Assembly (NCBI GenBank): GCA_905250885.1 | Contig: CAJNOQ010000626.1 | Location: 1 to 44,868, forward strand | Length of the DNA stretch: 44,868 nucleotides | From: Didymodactylos carnosus | Lineage: Eukaryota; Rotifera; Eurotatoria; Philodinida; Philodinidae | Direction of reading: 5' to 3' | In this document: positions 24,007 through 35,141 of the stretch, in pieces | Layout of the letters: each line of letters begins with the position of its first letter | Position numbering within the stretch: position 1 is the first letter of the stretch | Notes under the pieces: model-generated | The model's input: the letters and a program-made list of their open reading frames with translations, nothing else | Database searches by the model: none | What the model was told of the DNA's origin: nothing | Program-made: the position numbers and the translations under genes

Positions 24007-25885
24007 ATAAATTGTAATGGGCTCTTATTTAAAATTTATATTAAATCAGCTAGCCTAATTAATAACATGAAAATAGATGAAACAGGAAATTTCTTTCCAA
24101 TCCCGTTTCTTTGTCTAATTAAGCAAAAATGTTGAAAAACAAAACTTCTACTTTTGTATCTCAATCACTTGGTATCCACACGTAATTGTGATTCAAACGT
24201 TGGTTATCAACATGATGTAAGTTGTTCTCTAAATATCTATGTGATTGATCATACTTATATCTGTCAGATGTTTGGTTAGTTTTCTTGCAGAATTTTCTGT
24301 CCTATTATGATTATCTTTCTCTTTGATAAAACTATTACTGACAATAATGGACACATCTTAGTAAGATCATACCGTCTTAAACTTGTCATTTTTCCACATT
24401 TGTTAATAATCAGCGCTATTTTCTGTGCGAGAGTCGTAAAAAATTTATGAGCAGTTTTGAAAATTTGCTTGCATTCTACAAAAAATTAATTTTATCACTC
24501 GAATGATGACTTTTTAATCTGTTCAATTTTAATTACATACGAAAATGGAACCGAGAAGAGATTCGTCAATCGTCTATGTCAGTTTGTGAGTTTAGGTATC
24601 TAGCTCAGTATAAAACAAACCCAAGGAAGACAATAACGAACCCAGGCTACTCGCCATTTTTCACGCTTCATGGGTCATACGATTGTCTCCAATTTTTTCG
24701 AAGAAATATTTTTCGTTTTGTTATAAGCGAAATTATCTATATTTTTTCCATTGAATGGAAGAAAACTGGTTTTGCACTTGATTCACTCTAACAAAGTCAA
24801 TTTCGCGTTGTGTGCTAACTTTTTGTGTAGTTTCAGTAAATGTCATCGCTTATGTATTGCTTCTGATGTATTTTGATCTTTTTTGCTGTCAATCCTTCAC
24901 TCGAATTCATCGAGCATCAATATTTCAAACAATATCTCAATTTTTAAATATAAATAAATTTCTGTCCAAACAAATTACGATACCGAAAAACATATTGATT
25001 TTAAAGATGCATCTCTAATTCTCTAATGCTCTTTACACATTTTTATTTGGAGTTCAGTTTTTAGCTATGAGAATGATGAACTACTAATTGGTTTCACACA
25101 GTATAAAGTAATGTAAGTTTTAATTGCACCGATGTTCTATTAAATCAAGTAGGTACATGATCAAAAAATATTTAATTAGTTTCATATATTAGGAATGGGA
25201 TATTGATCGATGCCATATTTAACAACTCAATTTTAATTCCAAGTGATACGAACTATTTCCTGAACTATATACTGAACTATTTTAGTTTTCACGTTTGTTA
25301 ATTCACATTCGGTATTTATGTACGTTATTTCATAAATCGAAGTATTTGTCTCTAAAATACAAACAAAGCTTTGAAAGCGTTCAGATAGTGATAGTTTTAG
25401 TATGTAAATTTAATATACTCGTGAGAAAAACAACAGAAAATATGCACATGGAGTATGGTAGTCATTCTCGTTGAGTAATGGTATATAAATCTGTACGATG
25501 TGTACGATCAGAACGATTAAGAAAAAAAGAAAATATTACACAAGTTTTTTAGGTTAATGATACGCTTCACTGTTCACGCCATGATTGTTTTTCCTTCTTA
25601 CTGATTCGTTTTCGGAACTTTTTGTACCATTAATAACTATTTCTGCGTTATCCAAACAATAAAATATTGAGCAAAACTTCACTTCATCACATAGTAGTAA
25701 TTATTGGGGTATGTGGAAAATGGAAAGAATGAGCAAGCAAGCAAAAAAGGGGAAGAGAGAAATGTTTCTTCACATTTAAGGAGCCTTTAAGTCTCGTGGC
25801 GAGTTTTGCTTTTTTCGTAGCCTGAAAATTTGAAGTGTTTTTACCAGTTTATGAAGGATAATTTGAACAAAGGATTTATTGAGTC

Positions 25886-26020
25886 AAAGAGGACCATAGA
25901 GACTGAAACTGATAATTTCAGATAATTTTTATAAAAAATAGAGAATATTGAACATGGCGAATCCGATATGCGCCTCTGTTGTTCAAAAATTTTGATTCCT
26001 ATTGTTCTCATAGTCCTCTG
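25886..26020. mobile_element. Small MITE-like element (right arm)
   Basis: Mirror of 18849-18983, with inverted ends of about 17 bases. Confidence 0.35.
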
Positions 26021-26398
26021 TATGGCGTGGTTCCATCTATTTTTATGTGTAAGCAGATGGTCTTTAACGGATGGAATATAGTTTTAAAATGTTGAGTTAA
26101 CAGAAATCTAACAAGAAGCCAACTAAAAGACAGTAATGCAAACTTTTAAGAACACGTTTAAAGAGTATGAATCAGTTTCAGCCCTGTATTTGTAACGCGC
26201 AGGAATACAAAAAATACTAAACACATATGGAAAGAACAAAGTTAGTATTCGAGGTTAAAAATAACAGTTTAAAACGAACAAAATGTTCCTTCTTTGAACA
26301 GGAGAGTTTAGCCGTGTATTTCTACTTGTTTCTCTACTTAATTAAGTATCTGAATTCATATAACTAGTATTTGAATAAGCTATTAATGACAATATTTG

Positions 26399-26488
26399 TT
26401 TTTTTTTCTCCACTCTCCTAAAAAAAGATGTCCGGCAGAATCTTATTAGGGTTCGGGAATTGCACTCAATTTTTGAATCATTAAAAAG
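26399..26488 (-). repeat. Inverted duplicate of the ATPase-beta leader (right arm)
   Basis: It pairs with 26711-26800; about 220 bases separate the two. An inner pair CCGTGTGAAA/TTTTCACACG lies in the spacer, so the whole block could fold as a long imperfect hairpin just upstream of the gene. Confidence 0.6.
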
Positions 26489-26710
26489 TTCCGTGTGAAA
26501 CTATTTTAGTGCATTAATAGGATGGGTCTATGCATTTTCTCAATCAACAGCAAATGATTTTCACACGAGAAATCAAAATTTAAGAACATCTCAGCTGTTC
26601 GGGTCGCACTATTAGATTGCTAGCACATCTGAACTACTAAAATGGCCCACTGCCTCTGAAAAATAAAAAAAATTTCTCGTTATATGATACACTAAGTTAT
26701 ATTGCACAGT

Positions 26711-26800
26711 GTTTTTAATGGTTCAGAAATGGAATTCAATTCTCGAGTCCTTGAATGATTCTGCAGCGCGCCTTTTTTTAGAGGATAGATGGAACAAAAA
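26711..26800 (+). repeat. ATPase-beta leader and first codons, arm of a local inverted duplication
   Basis: Gap-free alignment with the reverse complement of 26399-26488, about 64 of 90 positions equal by eye. The arm includes the T-run and TAG acceptor, and its last 12 bases are the first four codons of the gene. Confidence 0.6.
26771..26781 (+). promoter_or_regulatory. Splice acceptor 7 bases before the ATPase-beta ATG
   Basis: CCTTTTTTTAG ends at 26781 and ATG lies at 26789. No coding exon precedes it. The same 7-base spacing is seen at the stanniocalcin-like gene. Confidence 0.45.
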
Positions 26801-29532
26801 GGTAAAGATAATAGAGAAGACGTACATGTTGGTACAGTCGCGAGTCGTGCGAATGCTGATGGCGACGAAGAAACTGACGCAATGGTGAATAAAAAGGAAA
26901 CGAACAAGAAAGGAAAGTCGACAATGAGTTCACTTGGACGATTCATATATGATCCACAAAGAAAAACCTTTATGGGTCGTTCCTCCGATAACTGGGCGAA
27001 AGTTGCAATATTTTATTTTGCTTTTTACCTATTTTTGGCATTGTTCTTCTCTGCTGTGGTCGCCGTATTCGCCCTAATGCTTCCGCGTAATGAACCACGA
27101 TATTACAACAGGAGAAGTACAATGGGTGTTCGTGGTCATGTAAACATCGGTAAGACTACACGTTGTAGGTTTAAGGAGTTTGATGGTATCAACTGAGATT
27201 CTTATTTTATCTTCCCTAGGAATGGGTTTTCGACCACAACCAAGTAAGTGCTATACATTATTAGAGATAATGCAGTCACGATGACATGGAATGATGTTGT
27301 TACATTTCTTTTCTCATTTCAGGTATATACAGTAATCTTATTCTAATCACAAACGATGAACATCAGCAAACTAAAATAGCTTCATCATTACGGCTTTTCA
27401 GAGACGGTAATAACAAGTTAGAGTATTCTGCTGGTTTAAAAAAATGCCACTTATTTACCATGAAATCAGTAGATAATGATAGAATTTTAGAAGGTGCACA
27501 TTTCTCTATATTTTTGAAGCCTCACATCTCTATGGTTCCTGAGAAAACTAAAAAGTTTGACTGATCTATGCGATACCTACCTATACAATAAAAAAGTTTT
27601 TTTCGATAACTTTCCACTATTTCGAAAAATGCTTTTTGCCTCTAGATAGGCGAGATTATTATACATCTACATCTATCATCGTTATCATATTGTGGAACGA
27701 AGGGGAGTAGAAAAAATAGCCCAAAGATAACAGTTTTTTATGATTTTTCGAATTCTCTATCTTATACGGTATAAAAAACTTGAGATGAATTGCGAATGCG
27801 GGACGTAAACATTGAGAAAAAATGAGTTTTCAGCACTGAGGTAGTTCGCTTACTTTGCATTTTTGCCACTTCCTATACATCTTCAATGGAAAATGACGAC
27901 ATATTTGAAATCAGCAAACAAAATTGGATCGAATCATGTGTTACTCAAATACTTCTAAGAAAAAAAATTTCTTTTACAAAAGTCGTTTTTAGCTAAAGAT
28001 TAATCAGAAACGTATTTTTCTTAGAAACATTCGAGTAACACACGATTCGAAATGTAAAATTATGGTTCTCATACGACAATTTATTTATTTTTTTTAAATG
28101 TCAGGATTTGTAGCGCAGAATTTAAGGATGTTTTTCTGCAAGTGCGCTCTTGCGGCAAGCATTGTTAATGGAGCTATAGCATTTTTACTGACCATGCGGT
28201 GTTTGAAAAATCCTACAAAAACTTTTATCTTTCGGCTATTCTTTCTACTCCCCTTCGTTCCACAATATGATAACGATGATAGATGTAGATGCATAATAAT
28301 CTTGCCTATCTAGAGGCAAAAAGCATTTTTCGAAATAGTGGAAGATTATCGAAAAAAACTTTTTTATTGTATAGGTAGGTATCGCATAGATCAGTCAAAC
28401 TTTTTAGTTTTCTCAGGAACCATAGAGATGTGAGGCTTCAAAAATATAGAGAAATGTGCACCTTCTAAAATTCTATCATTATCTACTGATTTCATGGTAA
28501 ATAAGTGGCATTCTTTTAAATCGGCAGAATTCTTTGTAGGATGATCGATATAAAGGTTAATTTTGATCGTTTAGTTTTCTTATTGCAAAGAAGGACGGAT
28601 AATGTTGAAGAATGCACACCCCAGAATCCCGCAGCCAGATTACCCGAAGGGCTCGCGTGCTCGTTTCATTGGTTTAAGATTGTTCCAACGCAACATCATC
28701 CATGTTCCGACGAAAATAAATATGGTTTTGCTGAAGAAAAACCGTGTGTTCTGATAAAATTGAACAAAGTAAGTTTTCTTGTGACTTATTCGCCAAGCTC
28801 TAATTCAAATTCGATTAAACCATTAAGAGGACACGAAAAATTTGTTTCATAACTTTTCACTTAGATTTATGGTTGGACACCAGAGCCCGGTCCATTATTC
28901 CCGGGTTCTTCTCGGTCTAGACCACCCGCTTCCGTACAACACATAAAGGCAGATATCACGAATAAAAATGCAAATGTTTATGTTACATGTAGTGGAGCTG
29001 TAAGTCATAAAACTTTTTTATCTTTATAAGAACAAGAATGTGTTATTTTTAGGCTGTCGCAGATGATGATGTTTTATCGAATTTAACTTATTACTCTCTT
29101 CTAACCTTGAATGGTAATTCGGAATATGGTGGCATTCCTTATTATTACTTTCCGTTCAAGTGAGTTTCAATGTTATTCTACAGTAGGATACAGTCAATTT
29201 ATAACGTTTTTTTATTTACACTAACTAAGATTATCGATGTAACGCCAAAAAAATAATGTATAAGTGTCAGTTTGTTTTGATAAAATTTTATCATTAATGA
29301 ATTTTTATTTAGAAATGCACCAGATCACGTACAACCGTTTGTGTTAGTTAAATTTAATTCTTTACCGAAGAATCGTTTAATAACTGTTCGATGTCAAGCA
29401 TGGGCTAGAAATATTAACCATGACACAAAACATATGCGTGGAATGGTCATATTTCAACTGTATCGAACAGACGACTCAGAAAATATGAGCATATCAGAAC
29501 ATAAACGATCTGTTATTTCCATGTCAAGATGA
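26789..29532 (+). CDS. ATP1B: Na+/K+-ATPase beta subunit
   Basis: Non-catalytic glycoprotein subunit that partners the Na+/K+ pump alpha subunit in the plasma membrane. Exons 26789-27149, 27220-27243, 27323-27416, 28540-28768, 28865-28999, 29053-29159 and 29313-29532 join in frame to 389 residues. Type II topology: a charged cytoplasmic N-terminus, RFIYDPQRKTFMGR before the membrane (51-64, matching the family's FIYN..TKEFLGR), one membrane span (about 72-98), then a large extracellular domain. Six extracellular cysteines (185, 200, 215, 229, 278, 344) fit the three conserved disulfides. EEKPCVLIKLNK, YYYFPF and the VRCQAW region match conserved family blocks. The N-terminus is about 45 residues longer than usual; a second ATG (M46, MSSLGRF) would give a typical length. 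Introns are 53-153 bases except the third, 1,123 bases, which is filled by a TIR element. The third-intron donor (AA|GTTAGA) is weak but is the choice that keeps frame; AT|gtattc nearby (27423) is an alternative. Confidence 0.92.
27421..28534. mobile_element. Intronic element with about 325-base terminal inverted repeats
   Basis: The left end (27425-27752, starting ATTCTGC) and right end (28204-28530, ending GCAGAAT) are inverted copies differing at only a handful of positions, roughly 95% identical by eye. The interior has another inverted pair (27930-27964 with 28015-28049, around GTGTTACTC). No transposase frame is present. The intron holding it starts at 27417 and ends at 28539, so only about 4-9 bases lie between element ends and splice sites. 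No clear target-site duplication is visible. Confidence 0.75.
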
Positions 29533-32500
29533 ATACATTAGAAATTTAATTATTAGGCTAAAACTGTACTTTAATGAATTAAAAGATTGTTAGATACATA
29601 CAATTTAGCAAAATAACAATATAACTTAGAATTATTTTTCTTTCAGTTTTCTTTTTGTATTCTGAATATTATAGGTGCAATAGGTGCACGACTTTTAGAC
29701 TTCTTTTTTTAAATAAAAACTTTTTATTTTTACTCTTCCAAGGATATACGTACAACTAGTATTCATGGAGCAACTACTCAACATATTTCTTGAGCTGATA
29801 GTGATAGTGATAATGTTAATTATAAATTGTCTCACAGGTTTCTTGAGGATCTCGCTTAAAATTGAGATGAATAAAATCGATGCATGATTCGTTTTTTAAT
29901 AAAAGTGCATGATTGACAGCAACACAATATCTACGATGTTTTTACAAGGATAAATTACAAATGTTTAATAAAATGAATTCGTTGAAACTGTTTCTTTTTT
30001 TTTTGGACGTTCTTGTTTTGATACCGTTTAATTTATTGTTTAACTCAATACAGGATCCGCACATTTCTTTCTTGCCTACTTTTTTACACAATCAAATTTT
30101 GCTAAAATAAGTCTATCTTTACAGAGTCTGTATTCGAAATATATGATTCGATTTTTTTTTCTCAGCACTATCATAGTTGTTTTTGTTTACTATGAAAGTC
30201 GACTAAGGTAAATTAAAAAAAAATTTTTTTAGTTCTATGTAATGTGTGTTAATAATTGGACACTGTTTAGCAAGAATATTCTTGACTTTTCAAACATTTA
30301 TAAAACTTATTCGTGTCAACTGCTATCTTCTATAATAATTTAGCAATTATACTTTTTATTATTATTATTTTATTTTATTTAATGCAGGAACTTTTTCTGA
30401 GTATTTTTCTTTTAAATATACTATCAATTTAAGAAATTTTACTTCTATATGTATGATCTATCGATTTAATTCTATTACATTAAAGTTTTATGTTAATTGG
30501 AAAGAAAATCTTTTCATATGTTCGAGCTCTTACTGCTTGAGATCACTTTTATTTCTGTCAGACTGATAGGGTTTTAGCCTCTGTTTAACTAATGGCCTGT
30601 TCTTTACACAATGTTTCTATATCATTTTACTCACCCTTTTAGAAGAAGAAAAAAACAATCACTCGCGAAAAGTTTGTATACATCTAAACATATTTGTTGA
30701 TGTTTTTGTAAATATTCTTTTCTTCTTTGTTACATGAAAACACCTGCCCGTTAATAATACAGACCTATAATTTTTAACAAAAAAAACCGTTTCAAACTTT
30801 GATAGATATTGCAATGTATATGTGCGATTAGCGCTGGTATTGTACGGTATGAGTGAAAATTTCAAAAAAAATAAAGTTGAATGAGATCTTTTTCTCGTTA
30901 TTAGGTTATATAATGCTAGCATTGGTGATTAAGGGAAAAAAGTTTCCCAACGGTTAGTCTCTTTGTTCTCTTAAAATTCAGCTTTTTCTTTAACATAGCT
31001 ACGATCCGTTTCAAAAAGGAAGGCCGGTCATTATTGTTTGAATAACTCGAAGGGAATAAAAGATAAAGACTTGAGATTTTCACCATTCGATGGTCAAGAC
31101 TTGAAGCTACCTTTTCATAAGCAAAAACAAATTTTGAAAAAATTTTCGAAGCCGGTTTTCCAGAGAATCTTTGGAAAATCAGTTCGGTTCTCTCAAATCT
31201 GACATCTAAACCTATGGAGTTTTTTCATAGATATATAGTGCGAAGTGTCCTCTGCAGAACTGGGCCTAAGTAACATCTTGGATGTCCTTCCCGAAGTCTT
31301 AGCACTCCTCTGCCGTTAGGTTTGTGACTGTCAGAAATGAATGAAAACACAGGTTATGCTGAATCTCGTGGCAATGTTAGCTTTCAGGATAATATACAAG
31401 AACCGAGTGAAAACCTATACTAGGTGAAATAACCCATTTTTGATTATTTTCATCAAAAATTAAAAAATTCATAACTCAGTCAAAACCCAGCCACTCTACT
31501 TAAGAATGTCAGAAAATACTCTAGTTTATCTGGAGCATACTGTAAAGCTCAATAAATGAATATTTTTTACTGATTTTACATACAGAATCAGAATGAGCGG
31601 ATAAAATAGCACGAGTAACAAGAGAGCCCGAGTTCATGGAATTGTTAAACCTATGGCAAAATTTTCGCGTGTATCCCAGAAAATATTTCAACTTTCGGAA
31701 AATTGAATGGTGTATGATATGTTAAAATCCTCTTTTTTATTCATAAAGATATTGTCATTTTAATATCACGGGACATTTCACTAGTAAAAGTAGTTTTTCT
31801 AAGGAACGACAAAATATTTTAAGCCTCAAATTTGGGCATATACTCTACACTATTGGAGAAAAAACGATGAGAAAATCGTCGAGAAAACTAGAGCATTAAC
31901 AGAGATTTTGGAAAAACAAAGTCGAAAATCCTACGGGACATTTAGTGTGCGAAGCTCGTTTTTGGAAAAGCAGTTGTCACTTTTTACAGTAAGAAGAGTA
32001 TTGGTCTTTTAATTCTTTTTATCAAAATAACTCTCAAACTGTGGACTACTTTTTCGCTATTTTCGATAAAGATTATATTTAGCTTTAGCTGAGATACGCA
32101 GATTCAATCTCACAGACAGAAAAAGATAAAAGTGTTTGTAGCAACATTATTTTGATTTATTTGGATAGAAAATTGCAGTAAACCGTTAATCCATTTACAT
32201 ATTTTGAGAAACATATATTCAGAACTTACTCTTCTACTTCAAGTTATTCATAAGAAAAAGATTTAGAACTCATTCATTCGTCAGAAAAAAATTCATGTTT
32301 CAACGACAGACGTTTTTAGTGACATTACCCTACCTAAAAACCCAGATCTTACTAGGTTACAAAATCTTTAGTTACTTTCTATAAATCAACAAAATTCCAC
32401 ACTTGTCATTACTTCATCAAGCCCTAATTGTGAATTTTGCGACGTTCTTCGTAGTTAGTTATGGTTAATGAGTACTTCACGATAGTTGAAAATGGCCTTT

Positions 32501-32894
32501 CATCGTATATTGTGAGCTGCATTTGGTAAAGTCAAAACTAGAATTTAGTCAAATTCTAGATTTGTTCGGATAAATCTTGAATTTGAGTCAAATTCTTAGT
32601 TAGAAACTATTTTCATGGTACTTCGACGAGTACTTTATTACATTTTTTTCTATTCGTCTTAAAAAATAATTTAAGTCGTTTCCTTGTATCAGATTCACTA
32701 CTCTTGGTGTTTCATTAATATTTGTGAACCGCTTTAAGGACAGTTATTTTTTGTTTTAGTGCGATGATAACAGCGAACTAAATGAATTACTGTTGTTTAT
32801 TATCGTTACCACTATTACACCAATATTCAAAAGTTAAAATAATTATAATGACTCTTTCATAATAATGAGTTATTAAATATGAAATGGTTTGCTA
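29533..32894. other. Intergenic, no gene recognised (right arm)
   Basis: Mirror of 11975-15336. The last 135 bases, after a strong acceptor (TTTTTTGTTTTAG ending 32759), are the probable leader of the glycosyltransferase gene and contain several short upstream frames. Confidence 0.55.
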
Positions 32895-35141
32895 ATGCGA
32901 ATTGGTTTAAATGTAACAATTTTCTTATTTTCATTAATATTAGGCTACTTTTTGGGTATTTATTATTGGCAAACGATTGGTCAAATAATATGTAAAAACT
33001 CTCAGCAAAAGGCAGATTTCTATGATCAATTTTTATATAAATCAAAATCATGTTCATCATCAACGTCAACTAAATTTTTGACTATTGGTGTTATTAGCTC
33101 ATATGAACGTCTATATACTCATTTATCTGCTATTCTAAAAACATGGGCAAAAATCAACGATTCATCAGTCGAAATTATATTTTTTATTGAAGAAAATCCA
33201 CAATTGCCTGTCTTATACGATATAAATGATTATTATACTAAACTATTTTTGACTGTAAATGAACATAATTCATGTGTGTACGTTGTTCGACTTCGTCATG
33301 TCATTAATCAATATCCACCACAACTGAAAGGATTTTATTTAATTAAATATTTATACCTTTTTTATGGTCATCGAACATCGTGGATACTAAGATTAGACGA
33401 TAATGCCTATGTCAATTTACCGAAATTAATTAAATGGTTAAAATCATTAGATAAACGAAAATTACTGTATATTGGACAAGGAGGAACAGGACGTCAGAAT
33501 GAAAATATACATTTTAAAAATGGACAATATTTCTGTATGGGAGGCTCAGGAGTAATCTTATCACAAATGACATTGAATAAACTCGGTCCAAAATTAGACA
33601 GTTGTTTAAGGACAGTTCTCACAAATCATGAAGACGTTGAAATAGGACGATGTATTATTGAACATGTTCATATTCGTTGTACAAACGCTTTTGATTCAAA
33701 CACATATTTTTATCATCATTATGGGCCTAATTATTCGTTTGGTCATGATTTTACACCCGACAAAGTTCAAAAATCTTTTATCATTCATCCAATTAAAAAC
33801 GTTAGTACATTTTACCATATTGAAGTTTATAAACAACGTTGTAAACGAGAACAAAATAAAAAACGTTTGAATAGTTTAATAAAACAAAAGAAAAATACTA
33901 TTAAATCATTTAAATCAAAATCTTTCTATCGACCGTTCACTACATTTATCCAGCGAGTAAATTTTGATTTATCAAAAGATATTCAACTACAAAATTTTGA
34001 TGTCAGATGGAAAAGTTACGTTGAATCAATTGTTGAAAAATATGTGAATGATTTAAAATATCGTTGGAATCGAAAAACAAATTGGACATTAATAAATGGC
34101 AAATATATATTTGGCTATTATCGATCATTACCGACAAACAATGTTGAACTAATTATTGAAATAATATTAAATACCACTTTTCAATATTCAACTCATCCTC
34201 GATTAGCAATTGTTCGAAAACGTATTTATGTAAGCAAAGCAGTGTTTGATGACAGATTAGAATATCGTGAAATTATGAAAACTGATCAGATTAACAATGA
34301 TAAATTGAATCTAATTGTTGTATCAAGTAATAAAGATGATGCTTTGAGACGTTTTATTAAAAATTTTCAACAAGAAATATTGAATTCGACGTCATCACAT
34401 CAAATATTAACATTAACATGCATCTATTTTCATCTTTCTGAAACAACAACATCAATATTGCCGGATGACAATAATTCACCGTTGAAATTGATTAATGAAT
34501 TAGCTAATCAATATCCAACAATTGTACAAAAACCAATTATTTACAATGTCAGATTTAATCGTGGCTACGGTAGACAATTAGGCGCAAGTCATTTTAGTCC
34601 AAATGATTTATTATTATTTGTTGATGTTGATTTAATGTTTACATATGATGCATTAATAAGCATTAGACGTTTTATGTTACATCAAATTAAATATAAACCT
34701 AACGAATTGGCAAAATGTACAGTCTATTTTCCAGTTGTTTATTCACATTTTTCCCACAATAGTAATAATAGTCAATGTTCATTTAGTAATATGTGTAGTA
34801 AACATAATATTACGTCAAAACATGGAGCATTTTCTATTTATGGTTTTGGAATGGTTGCCACACAAAGGAAAGATCTTGATAGTATTGGTGGATGGGAAAC
34901 TGATAATGTTGATTGGGGCGGAGAAGATGTCAATTTATTTGGAAGATTTACGAAAGCTGGTTGTACAGTCTATCGAATAGCCGAACCGGGTCTAAGACAT
35001 TGTTATCATCGAAAAATGTGTCACGGTATTACAAATAAGAAGAGACAGCGAATGTGTAGAGAAGCGGAATCAAACTTGTATGGAAGTCATTCTGACATGT
35101 ATTCACATATAGTCAATTCGCAATTATTAGAGATATCTTAA
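32895..35141 (+). CDS. CHSY1: Chondroitin synthase-like glycosyltransferase
   Basis: Golgi type II membrane enzyme expected to build the chondroitin chain (alternating glucuronic acid and N-acetylgalactosamine). A single intronless frame of 748 residues, close to the roughly 800 of animal CHSY proteins. The frame is open from TTG 32889, but the first in-frame ATG is 32895. A membrane span covers about residues 5-26. The first domain (about 60-300) is of the Fringe/beta-1,3-transferase type, with RLDDNAYVNL (166-175), CMGGSG and HEDVEIGRC. The second (about 465-748) is the chondroitin GalNAc-transferase type, with NRGYGRQLGA, FVDVDLMF (575-582, metal-binding DVD) and WGGEDVNLFGR (674 on). The RMC...SNLYGS tail also matches CHSY. 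The first DxD-type motif reads DDN instead of the usual DDD, which could weaken that site; the second looks intact. It may equally be a CHPF- or CHSY3-type paralogue. Confidence 0.9.
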   Translation: MRIGLNVTIFLFSLILGYFLGIYYWQTIGQIICKNSQQKADFYDQFLYKSKSCSSSTSTKFLTIGVISSYERLYTHLSAILKTWAKINDSSVEIIFFIEENPQLPVLYDINDYYTKLFLTVNEHNSCVYVVRLRHVINQYPPQLKGFYLIKYLYLFYGHRTSWILRLDDNAYVNLPKLIKWLKSLDKRKLLYIGQGGTGRQNENIHFKNGQYFCMGGSGVILSQMTLNKLGPKLDSCLRTVLTNHEDVEIGRCIIEHVHIRCTNAFDSNTYFYHHYGPNYSFGHDFTPDKVQKSFIIHPIKNVSTFYHIEVYKQRCKREQNKKRLNSLIKQKKNTIKSFKSKSFYRPFTTFIQRVNFDLSKDIQLQNFDVRWKSYVESIVEKYVNDLKYRWNRKTNWTLINGKYIFGYYRSLPTNNVELIIEIILNTTFQYSTHPRLAIVRKRIYVSKAVFDDRLEYREIMKTDQINNDKLNLIVVSSNKDDALRRFIKNFQQEILNSTSSHQILTLTCIYFHLSETTTSILPDDNNSPLKLINELANQYPTIVQKPIIYNVRFNRGYGRQLGASHFSPNDLLLFVDVDLMFTYDALISIRRFMLHQIKYKPNELAKCTVYFPVVYSHFSHNSNNSQCSFSNMCSKHNITSKHGAFSIYGFGMVATQRKDLDSIGGWETDNVDWGGEDVNLFGRFTKAGCTVYRIAEPGLRHCYHRKMCHGITNKKRQRMCREAESNLYGSHSDMYSHIVNSQLLEIS

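Larger units (their letters stand above)
24007..26788. other. Intergenic between stanniocalcin-like and ATPase-beta genes (right arm)
   Basis: Mirror of 18081-20862. It holds the MITE-like element (25886-26020) and the inverted leader duplicate (26399-26488). Two frames of about 70 codons at 24576-24791 and 24812-25018 show no domain and are not called. Confidence 0.55.

Noticed and set aside
24576-25018. Two consecutive frames of about 70 codons after the stanniocalcin-like gene
   Set aside because: They are in AT-rich DNA, do not join through plausible splice sites to a recognisable protein, and show no signal or domain pattern.
28098-28313. 71-codon hydrophobic frame inside the intronic element
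   Set aside because: It runs from the interior into the inverted end and has no similarity to a transposase or other protein.
29913-30110. 65-codon hydrophobic frame between ATPase-beta and the glycosyltransferase
   Set aside because: Poly-T-derived phenylalanine and leucine stretch with no family resemblance or splice partners.
31230-31330. GC-richer block with a short open frame, possible decayed retroelement coding
   Set aside because: The frame is under 30 codons and carries no reverse transcriptase or other motif.
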